From: Phormidium tanganyikae FI6-MK23
Lineage (GTDB): Bacteria; Cyanobacteriota; Cyanobacteriia; Leptolyngbyales; Leptolyngbyaceae
Length of the DNA stretch: 64,000 nt
Direction of reading: 5' to 3'
NCBI GenBank assembly: GCA_019359175.1
Contig: JAHHHU010000011.1
Coordinates: 1 to 64,000, forward strand
Shown here in pieces: positions 1 to 9,458 of the stretch. The notes below the pieces were generated by a model. It was not told the origin of the DNA. It worked only from the letters and a program-made list of their open reading frames with translations, and searched no databases. Position 1 is the stretch's first letter. The number at the start of each line of letters is the position of its first letter. The translations under genes and the position numbers were made by a program.

Positions 1-245
1 CTTGCTGCTGATGTATCGTTAACTCGCCAATGCAGCTTTTGAGGCTCCGAATCCGACCCCGGACGGTGTGCGTGACCTGCTCGATAAAGAATGCCCGATT
101 TCCGGTGCAACTTCACTCAATACCTGCCGCCGCACCACACGCTCAATGTCTTCGAGCGTTTGCATCTCCTCTCGCTGCATACAGGAAGGAGGCTGGTTGC
201 TTCTCGGATGCAAGCTTTGAACCGTGCTTGTTGCTCTGGAGTCAT
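1..245 (-). pseudogene. ISKra4-family transposase, N-terminal fragment (frameshifted, runs off the window)
   Basis: The minus strand reads MTPEQQARFKAC from an ATG at 245, then LEDIERVVRRQVLSEVAPEIG in a second frame, then FFIEQVTHTVRGRIRSLKSC in a third frame up to base 1. These three stretches are in the order expected for the N-terminus of an ISKra4-type (cyanobacterial IS) transposase as I remember it. At least two frameshifts separate them, so no intact protein is made here. The rest of the element lies left of the window. The family call rests on remembered sequence similarity, not on a search. Confidence 0.5.
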
Positions 246-444
246 GCGCTTTCTGCCTCAATCAGAGTCACTTTACTCTAGGCGATCTCATTCAAACTTG
301 CACATTTGCGATGCTCCCCAACATAAGGCATCAAAGCATCTCCTAACGCGGCTTGACGAATAAACCCAATAAAAAATAACTAAGAGTAATTCAACGATCG
401 AAGCCAAATTTGCAGTTTTAGGATCAAAAGTGTTGGAAGAAGCT

Positions 445-748
445 TTAACGATCGCTTACTCCGAAGCTCGGTTTCTGATGTCTGCGCCAGTTTAAGCTAT
501 TTTGGTTAAGCTGCTGGAGATATGAATCCGGTTCGGTAATGATCTGATTTGCAAGCGCGATCGTGCTTTCTAGTTGTGCTTCGGTGAGTTGCTCATAAAC
601 AAGGACTCGTTTACGCTCTAAGACTTCGTACCAGCACCGACCGAATAGATTATCGAGAATAATCCGCTGAAAGCAATGATTGTAGCGAACGGGGAAATCG
701 CGAGAGCTTGTTAACGTTGGTAAAGGTAAGCTTGCAAGGAAGATCGAG
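445..748 (-). pseudogene. Unrecognised gene remnant, C-terminal part without a start codon
   Basis: An open frame of about 100 codons on the minus strand ends at the TAA at 445-447 and contains FPVRYNHCFQRIILDNLFG, CWYEVLER and LTEAQLESTIALANQII. The composition and long open frame look like real protein, but the frame has no ATG and its upstream end runs into the photolyase-related fragment in another frame. I do not recognise the family. The simplest reading is that a deletion joined the 3' part of one gene to the 5' part of another. Confidence 0.4.
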
Positions 749-751
749 CGA

Positions 752-1078
752 CTAAACCAGTTCCATAAATGGTCGATCGACCGGAGACATGATCCTCAGT
801 TCTATAATTTGATACTGATCAATCCACTCTAACAAGGGTGTTTTGAAATCTTCTGCTTGAACGTAGGTCACGCTCCAACCGTCCTGCCGTAGTTCTTCAG
901 CAAAGTGACGCATCGCTGACCAAACTAATACAAGCTTTTGTAAGTGATAGGGTAGTTGACCATGCTGTAACGACTCAACAAACAGGACAGGCATTTGATC
1001 GCGATCGAGGATGCAACTTTGCAAGGCGGATTGCCCTGCCCAAAGCTGGTCGCCTAGTACCCAAACTCCAGTTTTCAT
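752..1078 (-). pseudogene. Photolyase-related protein (cryptochrome/photolyase family), N-terminal fragment
   Basis: The frame encodes about 110 residues that match the start of the deoxyribodipyrimidine photolyase-related family: GVWVLGDQLW at the N-terminus, then PYHLQKLVLVWSAMRHFAEELR, a GWSVTY strand and a final MSPVDRPF. Family members are about 500 residues long, so roughly 80% is missing, including the FAD-binding and iron-sulfur regions. The start was taken at the ATG at 1078 (MKTGVW); an ATG at 1102 is also in frame. A TAG at 752-754 ends the frame. A few residues past it (SLDLPCKLTFT) may still be photolyase-like before homology disappears. It cannot be a working enzyme. Confidence 0.65.
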
Positions 1079-1154
1079 CTTGTTGTCACGATTACTCAAC
1101 AACTAGCGCAATTATTACAACAAGTAAACGGCAGCGGTTCCTCTGTCTTTGGGG

Positions 1155-1356
1155 CTACCGTGTACACACAAGTCAATTGATCCGTTATTGCCTAGACCTC
1201 TCGCCCCCTAAATCCCCCATTCTGGGGGACTTTGAGCAGAAGAAATTTTCAGAATGCCGATGATTTTCTCAGTTTCAAAGTCTCCCAAATTTGGGGAATT
1301 TAGGAGGCAGAAGCCGGTTGGAACGAAGCGATAAACGACTTCTGTGTACACAGTAG
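1155..1356. mobile_element. MITE-like element with 18-bp imperfect terminal inverted repeats
   Basis: The ends 1155-1172 (CTACCGTGTACACACAAG) and 1339-1356 (CTTCTGTGTACACAGTAG) are inverted copies matching at about 15 of 18 bases. Inside lies a GC-rich palindromic core (about 1184-1335) with CCCCCTAAATCCCCCATTC on one side and a similar inverted stretch on the other. Related cores occur at 24089-24196, 44779-44863 and 49564-49646. No protein is encoded. This also accounts for most of the gap between the photolyase remnant and the aminotransferase. Confidence 0.6.
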
Positions 1357-1499
1357 GTCTTTGGGGGCAGGGAAATTTAGAGTGGCGAAAATTTCACCGT
1401 CCACTTCATTAAATTCAAGGATCGCAAATTCCGCATTCTCAACCATCTGTGTAATCCTGGATCATGCACAAATTGTTCTAGCTTTCTAAGGAACCCATC

Positions 1500-2654
1500 A
1501 TGGACGACAAGCTGATGTTAATGATTCCAGGGCCGACTCCGGTTCCGGAACAGGTCTTATCGGCAATGGCAAAACATCCGATCGGACATCGCAGCGGTGA
1601 TTTTGGCAAGATTGTGTCAGAAGTGACGCAAAATCTCAAATGGCTGCATCAAACCCAAAACGACGTGCTGATCCTGGCTGCCAGCGGCACAGGCGCAATG
1701 GAAGCGGGCATTATTAATTTTCTCAGTCCGGGCGATCGCGTTTTGGTCGGCTCAAACGGTAAGTTTGGGGAACGTTGGGCAGAAGTGACCGATGCGTATG
1801 GCTTACAAACCGAACGAGTCACCGCCGAATGGGGTAAACCGCTTGATCCCGAAGTGTTTCGCGAAAAGCTGGAAAGCGATCGAGACAAACAAATCAAAGC
1901 CGTCATCATCACTCATAGCGAAACTTCGACGGGTGTGATCAATGATCTTGAAGCGATCAATCGTTATGTAAAAGCACATGGCGAAGCGTTGATTATCGTA
2001 GACACGGTGACTAGCTTAGGAGCGACCAGCGTTCCGATGGATGAATGGGGCTTAGATGTCGTGGCATCGGGATCGCAAAAAGGCTACATGATTCCGCCGG
2101 GATTGGGGTTTGTTGCGGTCAGTCCGAAAGCCTGGGAAGCTTACAAAACTGCGAAATTGCCTCGCTACTATTTGGATTTGGGCAAATATCGGAAGTCGAG
2201 CGCGAAAGATACAACTCCGTTTACCCCTGCGATCAACTTGTTCTATGCGATGCAAGCCGCATTGAGAATGATGCAGGCAGAAGGGAGAGAGAATATTTTC
2301 TCGCGGCACGAGCGGCTTCGGACTGCGGCACGGGCTGCGATGAAAGGATTAGGACTGCCGTTGTTTGCGGCGGATGAGTGCAGTAGTCCGGCGATTACTG
2401 CGGTGATGCCGAATGGAGTCGATGCGGAACAAATTCGATCGATCATGCGGAAGCGGTTTGATATTGCACTTGCAGGCGGACAGGATCACGTCAAGGGCAA
2501 GATCTTCCGGATCGGACATTTGGGATTTGTCAGCGATCGAGATATGCTCACCGCGATCGCGGCACTCGAAGCGACGCTGCAAGAACTCGGCTACGAAGGT
2601 TTTACGCCTGGAGCGGGAATCGCTGCTGCGGCTAGCGTTCTGGCGAACTCCTAG
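1500..2654 (+). CDS. Class V PLP-dependent aminotransferase (alanine/serine-glyoxylate type)
   Basis: The product (384 aa) has the full class V aminotransferase layout: N-terminal MIPGPTPVPE, the SGTGAMEAG cofactor-phosphate loop around residues 62-70, an aspartate for the pyridine nitrogen in VDTVTS (D168) and the Schiff-base lysine in GSQKGYMIPPG (K194). Cyanobacterial members were long labelled soluble hydrogenase 42 kDa subunit, but the fold and motifs are those of an aminotransferase using glyoxylate, or serving in phosphoserine-type serine synthesis. An AAGGA sequence lies about 10 bases before the ATG. The last 23 bases overlap the end of the convergent membrane gene. Confidence 0.9.
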   Translation: MDDKLMLMIPGPTPVPEQVLSAMAKHPIGHRSGDFGKIVSEVTQNLKWLHQTQNDVLILAASGTGAMEAGIINFLSPGDRVLVGSNGKFGERWAEVTDAYGLQTERVTAEWGKPLDPEVFREKLESDRDKQIKAVIITHSETSTGVINDLEAINRYVKAHGEALIIVDTVTSLGATSVPMDEWGLDVVASGSQKGYMIPPGLGFVAVSPKAWEAYKTAKLPRYYLDLGKYRKSSAKDTTPFTPAINLFYAMQAALRMMQAEGRENIFSRHERLRTAARAAMKGLGLPLFAADECSSPAITAVMPNGVDAEQIRSIMRKRFDIALAGGQDHVKGKIFRIGHLGFVSDRDMLTAIAALEATLQELGYEGFTPGAGIAAAASVLANS

Positions 2655-4080
2655 CTTGATCTAGAAAAGGTTCGATCGACATGGGGTTTGGGGTCTGTTG
2701 AGCTTCGTACACACGAGCCGCAGCCGCCAACCCCATAAATCCCCACAGGACAATCCCAAACGGAGTCAGCATCACCGTATTCAAACTAATCTGTGAGATC
2801 AGCGCAATGACGATCGCACGACACGCCCCCACAAATGGATCGTTCGATGCTTGCCGAACTTGCAGCGCACTAAACACCAATAGCGCCATTCCCGCGACAT
2901 AAGGAATCGTGCCAAACCATCCCAAATTCAGCAATAGCGTTAAAATTCCGCTGTCATTCCCCCCGATCGTAGCATCGCGAATCACGTAGCCTAGTCCACG
3001 TCCTTCGATCTCGCTGAGGGCATCGTTAAGTAAGCTCGAATAGCCAAGACTACGATCGATAAAGCTTCCATCCTGTTGCCCCGAAAATAGGGTCTGAACC
3101 CGCGAACTGATCACCGTTGAGAATGGTTCAATCATTGCTAGCGGAAATATCACTAATGACAGGATCATCAACGTTACGATCAATCGCATTTGCAGCTTTG
3201 GCTTCAATGATGGAATATATACAACCAATCCAATAAACCAACTCAACCAAGCTGCTCTCGCCAACGTTAAAAGCAATGCTAAATATCCGAATCCTGATGA
3301 CACAATCTTCAACGGACTTTTAATCGCAAAAAGCACCAGTACGCCTGCCACCATCGTACCTGCGAACGGTTGCGGAGAGTGCATTGTACTAAATACCCGA
3401 ATCGATAACGGGTTTGGTGTTCCAAAGGAATAAATTTGCAGCACGCTGATTAAGTTTTGCAGCCAGTACTGATCCCACAAGGGCGCAACCAAAAACTGAA
3501 TCACGCCATAAGCTCCCATCACCAACGTTCCCCAGAGAAAGACTTTTTCTGTAACGCGCTTAAGTTCTGGAAACTGTCGCCAATGGGAAAAAATATAATA
3601 GCCAAATGAAACTGGAGTCAGCCAAGTTAACAGCGCGAGAATCACGGTTTGAACCTGGTAGCTCATCAATCCGATGAACGCTCCGTATAATACTGCGACA
3701 GTTGATAAAACAAAGGGTAAGCCATTTCCCTTGATCGCTTTTGGCAATTGAATCAGTAATGTGAGGAGCGATAAAAATGAAACGAGAAACGGCGCGAGTA
3801 AGACTGGATTGGGATCAAGCCAACCGACTTCCCAATCGATCAATCGTCGGACAAGCGGTGTGAGAAACCAAAGCCACCAGGTGAAACCAATGTAGAACAT
3901 TGGGTATCGAAAAAAGAGGAGCGCTCCCACCGCCAAACTTCCAGCCGGAAACGCGAATCTGAGAATCGAAGCAACGTTAACGGCAAGACAAAGCGCCGTG
4001 AATACGACTAAGCAGCCAATGAGGAGCCAAGGTTCGGAAAGCTGTTGCGGCGGTTTGGGTTGTGGTTGGGTGCTGTACAT
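2632..4080 (-). CDS. O-antigen ligase-like polymerase/ligase membrane protein
   Basis: The product is 482 residues with about ten to twelve hydrophobic segments and a long loop between membrane segments in the second half (around 320-370), the pattern of Wzy/O-antigen ligase family proteins. Such enzymes polymerise or ligate lipid-linked sugar repeats in the membrane. It is the last gene of a minus-strand exopolysaccharide run (hepC-like, hepA-like, two GT4, then this gene), about 40 bases after the preceding glycosyltransferase. The family call comes from topology, position and sequence flavour; no short catalytic motif identifies it. Its 3' end overlaps the convergent aminotransferase by 23 bases. 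Confidence 0.7.
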   Translation of the reverse strand: MYSTQPQPKPPQQLSEPWLLIGCLVVFTALCLAVNVASILRFAFPAGSLAVGALLFFRYPMFYIGFTWWLWFLTPLVRRLIDWEVGWLDPNPVLLAPFLVSFLSLLTLLIQLPKAIKGNGLPFVLSTVAVLYGAFIGLMSYQVQTVILALLTWLTPVSFGYYIFSHWRQFPELKRVTEKVFLWGTLVMGAYGVIQFLVAPLWDQYWLQNLISVLQIYSFGTPNPLSIRVFSTMHSPQPFAGTMVAGVLVLFAIKSPLKIVSSGFGYLALLLTLARAAWLSWFIGLVVYIPSLKPKLQMRLIVTLMILSLVIFPLAMIEPFSTVISSRVQTLFSGQQDGSFIDRSLGYSSLLNDALSEIEGRGLGYVIRDATIGGNDSGILTLLLNLGWFGTIPYVAGMALLVFSALQVRQASNDPFVGACRAIVIALISQISLNTVMLTPFGIVLWGFMGLAAAARVYEAQQTPNPMSIEPFLDQARSSPER

Positions 4081-4119
4081 AGGTGATTTTGGAGTCGTAT
4101 GGAGAGACGTGATGCGCCT

Positions 4120-5268
4120 TTACGAATTAATTGGTTTCATCTGCCGAGCGGCATCATACAAATTGAGATTATCTTGAGCGATGTTTTTCCAACTGTAGCG
4201 CTGCGCCGATCGATAAGCATTTTGCCGCAGTCGATCGAGCAATGTGCGATCGAGAATGAGTGTTTCAACGGCTTGCTCGAATGCTTCGCGATCGCGACAA
4301 GGCACAATCAATCCAGTTTCACCATCACGCACGATTTCTAACGGGCCCGGCGCAGTTGTGGTGACGGGCGCTAACCCACACGCCATCGCTTCGACCAATG
4401 CCACCCCAAAGCCTTCGGAAATCGTCGGTAACACTTTGATGTGATGTCCTTTCAACAGTTCCGGGAGTCTGTGATTTTCATAATACGGAATCACGGTGAC
4501 ACGATCGCGCACTTCTGGATCAAAATCGAGATAAACCTGATCAGTCGGGCACTCGGTTCCAAACAAACTCACTTCAGCTTTTGGATAGCGCTTGAGAATC
4601 GCATTTAATGCGGGTGTTCCGTACTGAATGCCTTTGCGAACAATGTAGCTGCTGACTTGAGCAATTTTGATCGGTTCAGATTCGGAAGGAGTCGGTTCAA
4701 ACGGCAGATTTAGCATCGTTTCGGGAATGCCGTTTGCGATGACGTGAGCGCGATCGGGATGAACGCCTAATGTTTCGACGACGTAATCGCGATCGCGCTG
4801 ATTGAGCAACAGTACGAGATCAGACTGGCGCATCGAGGTTGCGGCTTCCCAGAGGCGAATACTGCCGCGATACAGCGGATATTTCCATTCCAGTTTGAGG
4901 TGTCCGCGCTGCGCTTCTTCGAGATACTCTAAGTGTTCGATGTGCTCTAGCCCATGACAGCGGGCAACTAAGAGCGGGCGGGGTTGACGAAGCTTTTGTA
5001 AAAATAATCCCCATACCCAGGCATCTGCGGTTGAAGCATCAATTACCTCAATCGAGGATTGATTGAGCGATCGCAGAATTTTCGCTGCGGTGAATTCTGG
5101 AAATAGTAGAAATTTTGCTAGGGGCGGTAACGATTTAGGTAAATCATCGATCGAGTAGAATTCGGTTTGATGTCCGAGTTTTTCGTATTCTTGTCCTAAG
5201 CGCCGAGTGACACCGAAAGCGCCAGCATTTGGATCGGCAGGATAGTGAATTGTAAATAGAGTTTTCAT
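4120..5268 (-). CDS. GT4-family glycosyltransferase
   Basis: The product (382 aa) has a GT-B layout. The N-terminal Rossmann half starts MKTLFTIHYPADPNAGAFGV with a glycine-rich loop. The C-terminal half carries the GT4 donor-site signature EGFGVALVEAMACG followed by PVTTTAPGPLEIV near residues 290-315. It should transfer a sugar from a nucleotide donor onto a growing lipid-linked oligosaccharide at the cytoplasmic face of the membrane. It lies between a second GT4 gene and the ligase-like gene on the same strand, with a palindromic repeat just upstream. Donor and acceptor cannot be told from sequence. Confidence 0.88.
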   Translation of the reverse strand: MKTLFTIHYPADPNAGAFGVTRRLGQEYEKLGHQTEFYSIDDLPKSLPPLAKFLLFPEFTAAKILRSLNQSSIEVIDASTADAWVWGLFLQKLRQPRPLLVARCHGLEHIEHLEYLEEAQRGHLKLEWKYPLYRGSIRLWEAATSMRQSDLVLLLNQRDRDYVVETLGVHPDRAHVIANGIPETMLNLPFEPTPSESEPIKIAQVSSYIVRKGIQYGTPALNAILKRYPKAEVSLFGTECPTDQVYLDFDPEVRDRVTVIPYYENHRLPELLKGHHIKVLPTISEGFGVALVEAMACGLAPVTTTAPGPLEIVRDGETGLIVPCRDREAFEQAVETLILDRTLLDRLRQNAYRSAQRYSWKNIAQDNLNLYDAARQMKPINS

Positions 5269-5325
5269 AGAATATTTAGAAGAATTAGTATTGTGAATTA
5301 AATAAAATTAGTTATTGCAAAGTTG

Positions 5326-5428
5326 CTTCGCCCTCACCCCCAACCCCTCTCCCAATTTGGGAGAGGGGAGCTAGAGTCCGGTTCTCCTTCTCCCAAATTG
5401 GGAGAAGGGGTTAGGGGATGAGGGCGAA
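5326..5428. repeat. Palindromic intergenic repeat (CCCTCACCCC...GGGGATGAGGG)
   Basis: The segment starts TTCGCCCTCACCCC and ends GGGATGAGGGCGAA. It contains two shorter hairpins centred on CTCCCAATTTGGGAG and CTCCCAAATTGGGAG. It looks like the dispersed palindromic repeats common in cyanobacterial intergenic DNA and belongs to a different family from the copies at 1155 and 24089. It sits between two co-oriented glycosyltransferase genes and could act as a processing or partial termination site. Confidence 0.7.
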
Positions 5429-5456
5429 TATCTCAGCGTTGATAAATCCATCTTTT

Positions 5457-6629
5457 TTAGTATCGCGAAATAGCAAGTCCAAGCAAGTTCTTTTCGATAC
5501 CGTCTATCATCTTCTCGTTCGTAAAATGATCCAGAATATACTGCCGACATCTTGTGCCCAAAACCGGATCTTTTTCTCGCCAATCAATCACGCGATCGAG
5601 GACTTTTGCTAAATCTTTCTCGTCGCCTGGCTCGAATAAATAATCAGCGAATTCTTCAGCTAAAATTTCGGGATTTCCCCCAATTCGACTCGCGATTTTT
5701 GGGACACCACATGCCAACGATTCAAACAGTCCTAAACTACAAGGCTCATTCCAAATGCTCGGTAAAACATTCAAGTCGCTAGCTTGATAAAGAGAAACCG
5801 GATTGGCTAGATATCCTACGAATTGAACCTGCTCAGAAATGCCTTCTATTTCGGCGAGTTGAATCAGCGATCGTAAATAGTCCATCCCTTCGTCCTCGCA
5901 TTCGCGCCCCTTGGAAAAACTGTAGTGCGTGACGGGCTTTCCAGCAATCAAAGTTTTGATTCTTATTCCTTTTTTTATTAAAATTGCTGTGGCTTTGATC
6001 AGGGTTTCAAGTCCTTTTTCTCGGTCAATTCTACCGATGTATGAAACAATTCTTGTATCATCAAAGACACCCCATTGCTGTCGAATTTGAGTGAAATTTT
6101 CAGCGGGTTTAAATTTCTCTAAATCAACGCCGTTATACACAACGCGAATACGATCGCTTTCTATTCCAAACTTGATCCAATCCTGCTGAGTTTGTTTTGA
6201 AACAGAGATAAATCGATCGACTCTACGCAGTCCAAATTCACGTTGATGATTTAAATTAATCGGCGGAAGTTGCAAATAACACACATATGGTAATCGATGA
6301 AAAAACGACAGCAAATATGCAAATAAAGAGAAATGATAGTCGTTACAAAAAATTAGTGAATCGGGCGCGATCGAGAGCTGCCATGCCTGTATCAAACTGG
6401 GCAAAAATTGCATCGTACTCTTGAAGCTTCGCCAATCGAATCCATAAGCGCTGATTTGAATGGTGCGATCGCAAAATGATTGATATTGCGCGAGTAAATC
6501 TCCGGGTTTGAGATAGAGCAGCGTGATTTGATGACCGCGCTGAGACAATCCGCGACAGATTTCAAGCAAGTTTAATTCTTGCCCACCGCGTTGACTAGTC
6601 ACATGATTTTCAAGAACAATTAAATTCAT
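5457..6629 (-). CDS. GT4-family glycosyltransferase
   Basis: The product (390 aa) starts MNLIVLENHVTSQRGGQELN, where the RGGQE acceptor-side loop is typical of GT4 enzymes. The middle has VSYIGRIDREKGLETLI, the usual start of the donor-binding domain. The donor signature follows as EPCSLGLFESLACGVPKIAS. It should add a sugar to a lipid-linked intermediate in the cytoplasm. It follows the hepA-like exporter after only 14 bases, so the two are almost certainly co-transcribed. Sugar specificity is not readable from sequence. Confidence 0.88.
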   Translation of the reverse strand: MNLIVLENHVTSQRGGQELNLLEICRGLSQRGHQITLLYLKPGDLLAQYQSFCDRTIQISAYGFDWRSFKSTMQFLPSLIQAWQLSIAPDSLIFCNDYHFSLFAYLLSFFHRLPYVCYLQLPPINLNHQREFGLRRVDRFISVSKQTQQDWIKFGIESDRIRVVYNGVDLEKFKPAENFTQIRQQWGVFDDTRIVSYIGRIDREKGLETLIKATAILIKKGIRIKTLIAGKPVTHYSFSKGRECEDEGMDYLRSLIQLAEIEGISEQVQFVGYLANPVSLYQASDLNVLPSIWNEPCSLGLFESLACGVPKIASRIGGNPEILAEEFADYLFEPGDEKDLAKVLDRVIDWREKDPVLGTRCRQYILDHFTNEKMIDGIEKNLLGLAISRY

Positions 6630-6643
6630 GAGTTGAGACGAAA

Positions 6644-8488
6644 TTAAACCGATCGCGCTTCATGCTGAATCCGGTGATAGTGCCAGAGTCGTCCCTGCTG
6701 CTCTAACAACGCCTCATAGCTTCCCTGCTCTACAATGCGCCCCTGCTCCATCACGACGACCTGATCCGCTCGCACGATCGTAGAGAGTCGATGCGCGATC
6801 GTAATCACCGTTCGACCCTGCGACAAGCGCTCCAAAGACTGCTGAATCAAGCGCTCTGACTCAGAATCTAAAGCGCTAGTCGCTTCATCTAAAATCAGAA
6901 TCTCTGGATCACGCAGCAACGCCCGCGCGATCGCTAATCTTTGCCGCTGTCCGCCAGATAAACGCACCCCTCGATCACCCAAAACCGTTTCAAATTGCTC
7001 CGGCAAATCCAGAATGAACGTTAGCGCATTCGCTTGTTCTGCGGCTTGCCAAATTTGCTGATCGGTAACGTGATCCACTCCGTAGGCAATGTTCTCGCGC
7101 ACTGAAGTATTAAAAATAAAAGTGTCTTGACTGACGATCGCCATTTTTTTCCGCAGCGATTCGATCACGAACGATCGTGCATCTTGCCCATCAAGCAAGA
7201 GCCTGCCGAAAGTCGGATCGTAAAATCGCGGAATCAAATCGACCAGCGTTGTTTTTCCTGCCCCTGAGCCACCGACGATCGCAGTCGTTTTGCCTTTGGG
7301 AATATACAGCGAAATCTCTTTCAACACAGGCTGATTTGGATCGTAGCCAAAATCTACCGCGCAAAATTCGATCGCGTGTTTCAATTTCTCAAAATTGCGA
7401 TCGCCATCTTGCAAATACGGCTTGTTATCTTGCCGCAACAGCTCGCCCAAATTCCGAATTGATCCGGTCGCGGCAATCAGTTGAACCCGACTTCCATTTA
7501 CCTCGTGAATTGCAGGAACGAGCCGAAATAAAATAAACAGAAAAGTCAGTAGAGATGCCGTTTGCAGCATTCCGTTTTGCACAAAAACGGTAATCGCAAG
7601 AATGATCATCAAAATCAGTACAGTGGTCGCTAATCCTTCCGCTAAAGGACGCACGATCGCAGATTCGCGAGTTGCTCTCATTCCCGTTTGAACCACTTCA
7701 GAACTGGCGTGATAAAACCGCTTGCGCTCATACTTCTGAGTTGCAAACGCTTGCACCGTCCGAATTCCAGAGATAAACTCTAAGGCTCTGCTGGTAAATC
7801 GTCCATTTGCTTCGGAGACAGCAACGCTCTTCGCTCTCACCCGATCGTTGAGTCGAGAAAGCACGATCGCAATTAAACCAAATAATGCCAAAGAGATAAT
7901 TGTTAATTGCCACGAGATCGTAAACAGCAATACCGAATACAAGATGAGCGCTAATAACTTCGTGATAATAAAAGCAGCTATCGCGAATGCAAGATTGAGC
8001 TTACTAATTTCACTAGTAAGCGTATTGACGAGTTCACCAGAAGAAATCTGAGCGAAGTAACTTAAATTAACGGACTGTAACTGCTCAAAAACTTGCTTTC
8101 GTAATCGATCGACTAACGTTTGCTGAGTGAGTTCGGTATAGACCAGAGTTAAATAATTAAATGCAGCCCGAACCCAAGCTGACAATAGAATCAAACCCGA
8201 TACGCGCAATAGTCGCTCAGTTGCGCCGCGATCGATTCCAAGAATCCAAAAATCAAACCAGTTGATCCCCGTTTTGAACGGTTCAAGCTCTGGACTCACC
8301 AAGCTTTGAAGAAACGCTAACAGAAATCCAAACCCAAACCCTTCAAACGCCGCTGAACCGATCGCAAATAGAATCGCTGCGATCGCAATTTTGGGAAAAG
8401 CTTTGAATTCCCGCAAAATAAAGGCGTTTTCTTGCCAAAACTGAGTTGCTTTAAAAGTTCGTCTCACACGCTGCGGTATCCAGGGCAT
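6644..8488 (-). CDS. hepA: HepA-like polysaccharide/lipid ABC exporter (fused TMD-NBD)
   Basis: The product (614 aa) is an ABC half-transporter: about six membrane helices in the first 330 residues, then one ATPase domain with Walker A GGSGAGKTT, the signature LSGGQRQRLAIARALL and Walker B ILILDEATSALDS, plus the AHRLST switch histidine. The N-terminus (FWQENAFILREFKAF, FEGFGFGFLLAFLQSL) resembles Anabaena HepA, needed to lay down heterocyst envelope polysaccharide. A HepC-like sugar transferase lies 19 bases upstream, the same pairing as in Anabaena. In a non-heterocystous host it would export a general exopolysaccharide intermediate. The exact substrate is inference. Confidence 0.8.
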   Translation of the reverse strand: MPWIPQRVRRTFKATQFWQENAFILREFKAFPKIAIAAILFAIGSAAFEGFGFGFLLAFLQSLVSPELEPFKTGINWFDFWILGIDRGATERLLRVSGLILLSAWVRAAFNYLTLVYTELTQQTLVDRLRKQVFEQLQSVNLSYFAQISSGELVNTLTSEISKLNLAFAIAAFIITKLLALILYSVLLFTISWQLTIISLALFGLIAIVLSRLNDRVRAKSVAVSEANGRFTSRALEFISGIRTVQAFATQKYERKRFYHASSEVVQTGMRATRESAIVRPLAEGLATTVLILMIILAITVFVQNGMLQTASLLTFLFILFRLVPAIHEVNGSRVQLIAATGSIRNLGELLRQDNKPYLQDGDRNFEKLKHAIEFCAVDFGYDPNQPVLKEISLYIPKGKTTAIVGGSGAGKTTLVDLIPRFYDPTFGRLLLDGQDARSFVIESLRKKMAIVSQDTFIFNTSVRENIAYGVDHVTDQQIWQAAEQANALTFILDLPEQFETVLGDRGVRLSGGQRQRLAIARALLRDPEILILDEATSALDSESERLIQQSLERLSQGRTVITIAHRLSTIVRADQVVVMEQGRIVEQGSYEALLEQQGRLWHYHRIQHEARSV

Positions 8489-8507
8489 TGTTTTCCTCTA
8501 GAGAAGC

Positions 8508-9458
8508 TTAGAACGCTCCAGAGCCAGACAAGACTCTTGGAACCGTCTGCAATAAAATCTTGAAGTCGCTCCTTAACGACCAATTTTTTAGGTATTCTAA
8601 ATCTCGATCGCTGACTGCATCGATATCTAACAACGTCGATCGAGCTTCGACTTGCCATGCTCCTGTAATTCCTGGTAGTGCGTTTAGCCGCATCTGCATT
8701 TCTGGACGAACTCGCACCGCATCATACAGCGCCCAAGGTCTTGGCCCGACCAAGCTCATTTCACCACGCAGTACGTTAATCAACTGCGGCAACTCATCCA
8801 AACTATACCGTCGCAGCCATTTACCCAGCGGCGTAATTCTCGGATCGTCCTCGCGCTTATGCAAACAATCCGCCGCTTGATTCGCCATGATGCCGTGATG
8901 CGCTTGCTCGGCATCTATCACCATCGTTCGGAACTTCAGCACCCGAAATAATTTTCCACGCTGACCGACTCGCCACTGGCTGAACAACACCGATCCCGGA
9001 GAAGTCAGCCCGATCGCCAATGCAATCCCGACAAACAACGGACTTAAGACCGTCAATAATAACAATGCCGCACTCCAATCAAGCAACCGCTTCCAACTCC
9101 ACAGAACACCTCTGCGCTTATTTGGAAGCTGCGCGGCAGAGGGCAACCTGAGATAAAGCGCTTTCCCGGTTTGGTTGCAAGCCTCTGCCCATTCTCTCAG
9201 CGTCGATTCTCCCAAGTCCGCATCAATGCGAACGAGTTGAATCGGCGATCGCTTTAAGCATTCTAGGAGCCAAGTCGGGTTCGCAAGAGGGGGGAGCGGA
9301 GGTTGCTGCTGAGTGCGATCGGTGCTTCTGGATGCAAGCTGCAACACCAGAAGCTGAGACTGTCGCCAGTATAGAAAACAGGGTCGAGTATCTTGCCCCG
9401 GTCTTTGTACGGTGGGGCTTGAGGTTGCTTGCAAAATTAGCGGATCAAAAGTTGTCAT
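8508..9458 (-). CDS. hepC: HepC-like sugar transferase (phosphoglycosyltransferase initiating EPS assembly)
   Basis: The product (316 aa) has a cytoplasmic N-terminal part of about 120 residues (LLECLKRSPIQLVRIDADLGES), one membrane segment around 130-155, then a bacterial sugar-transferase domain with FRVLKFRTM, the RRYSLDELPQLINVLRGEMS block and SLVGPRP. This family moves a sugar-1-phosphate onto undecaprenyl phosphate and so starts repeat-unit synthesis. The unusual N-terminal part is the one I associate with HepC of heterocyst-forming strains. It heads the hepC-hepA-GT4-GT4-ligase transcription unit, with a 0.6 kb leader region upstream. Confidence 0.82.
   Translation of the reverse strand: MTTFDPLILQATSSPTVQRPGQDTRPCFLYWRQSQLLVLQLASRSTDRTQQQPPLPPLANPTWLLECLKRSPIQLVRIDADLGESTLREWAEACNQTGKALYLRLPSAAQLPNKRRGVLWSWKRLLDWSAALLLLTVLSPLFVGIALAIGLTSPGSVLFSQWRVGQRGKLFRVLKFRTMVIDAEQAHHGIMANQAADCLHKREDDPRITPLGKWLRRYSLDELPQLINVLRGEMSLVGPRPWALYDAVRVRPEMQMRLNALPGITGAWQVEARSTLLDIDAVSDRDLEYLKNWSLRSDFKILLQTVPRVLSGSGAF

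Noticed and set aside
5326-5428. Palindromic segment as another copy of the MITE-like family
   Set aside because: Its core (CTCCCAATTTGGGAG) and ends (CCCTCACCCC) differ from the CCCCCTAAAT family, so it was listed as a separate repeat.
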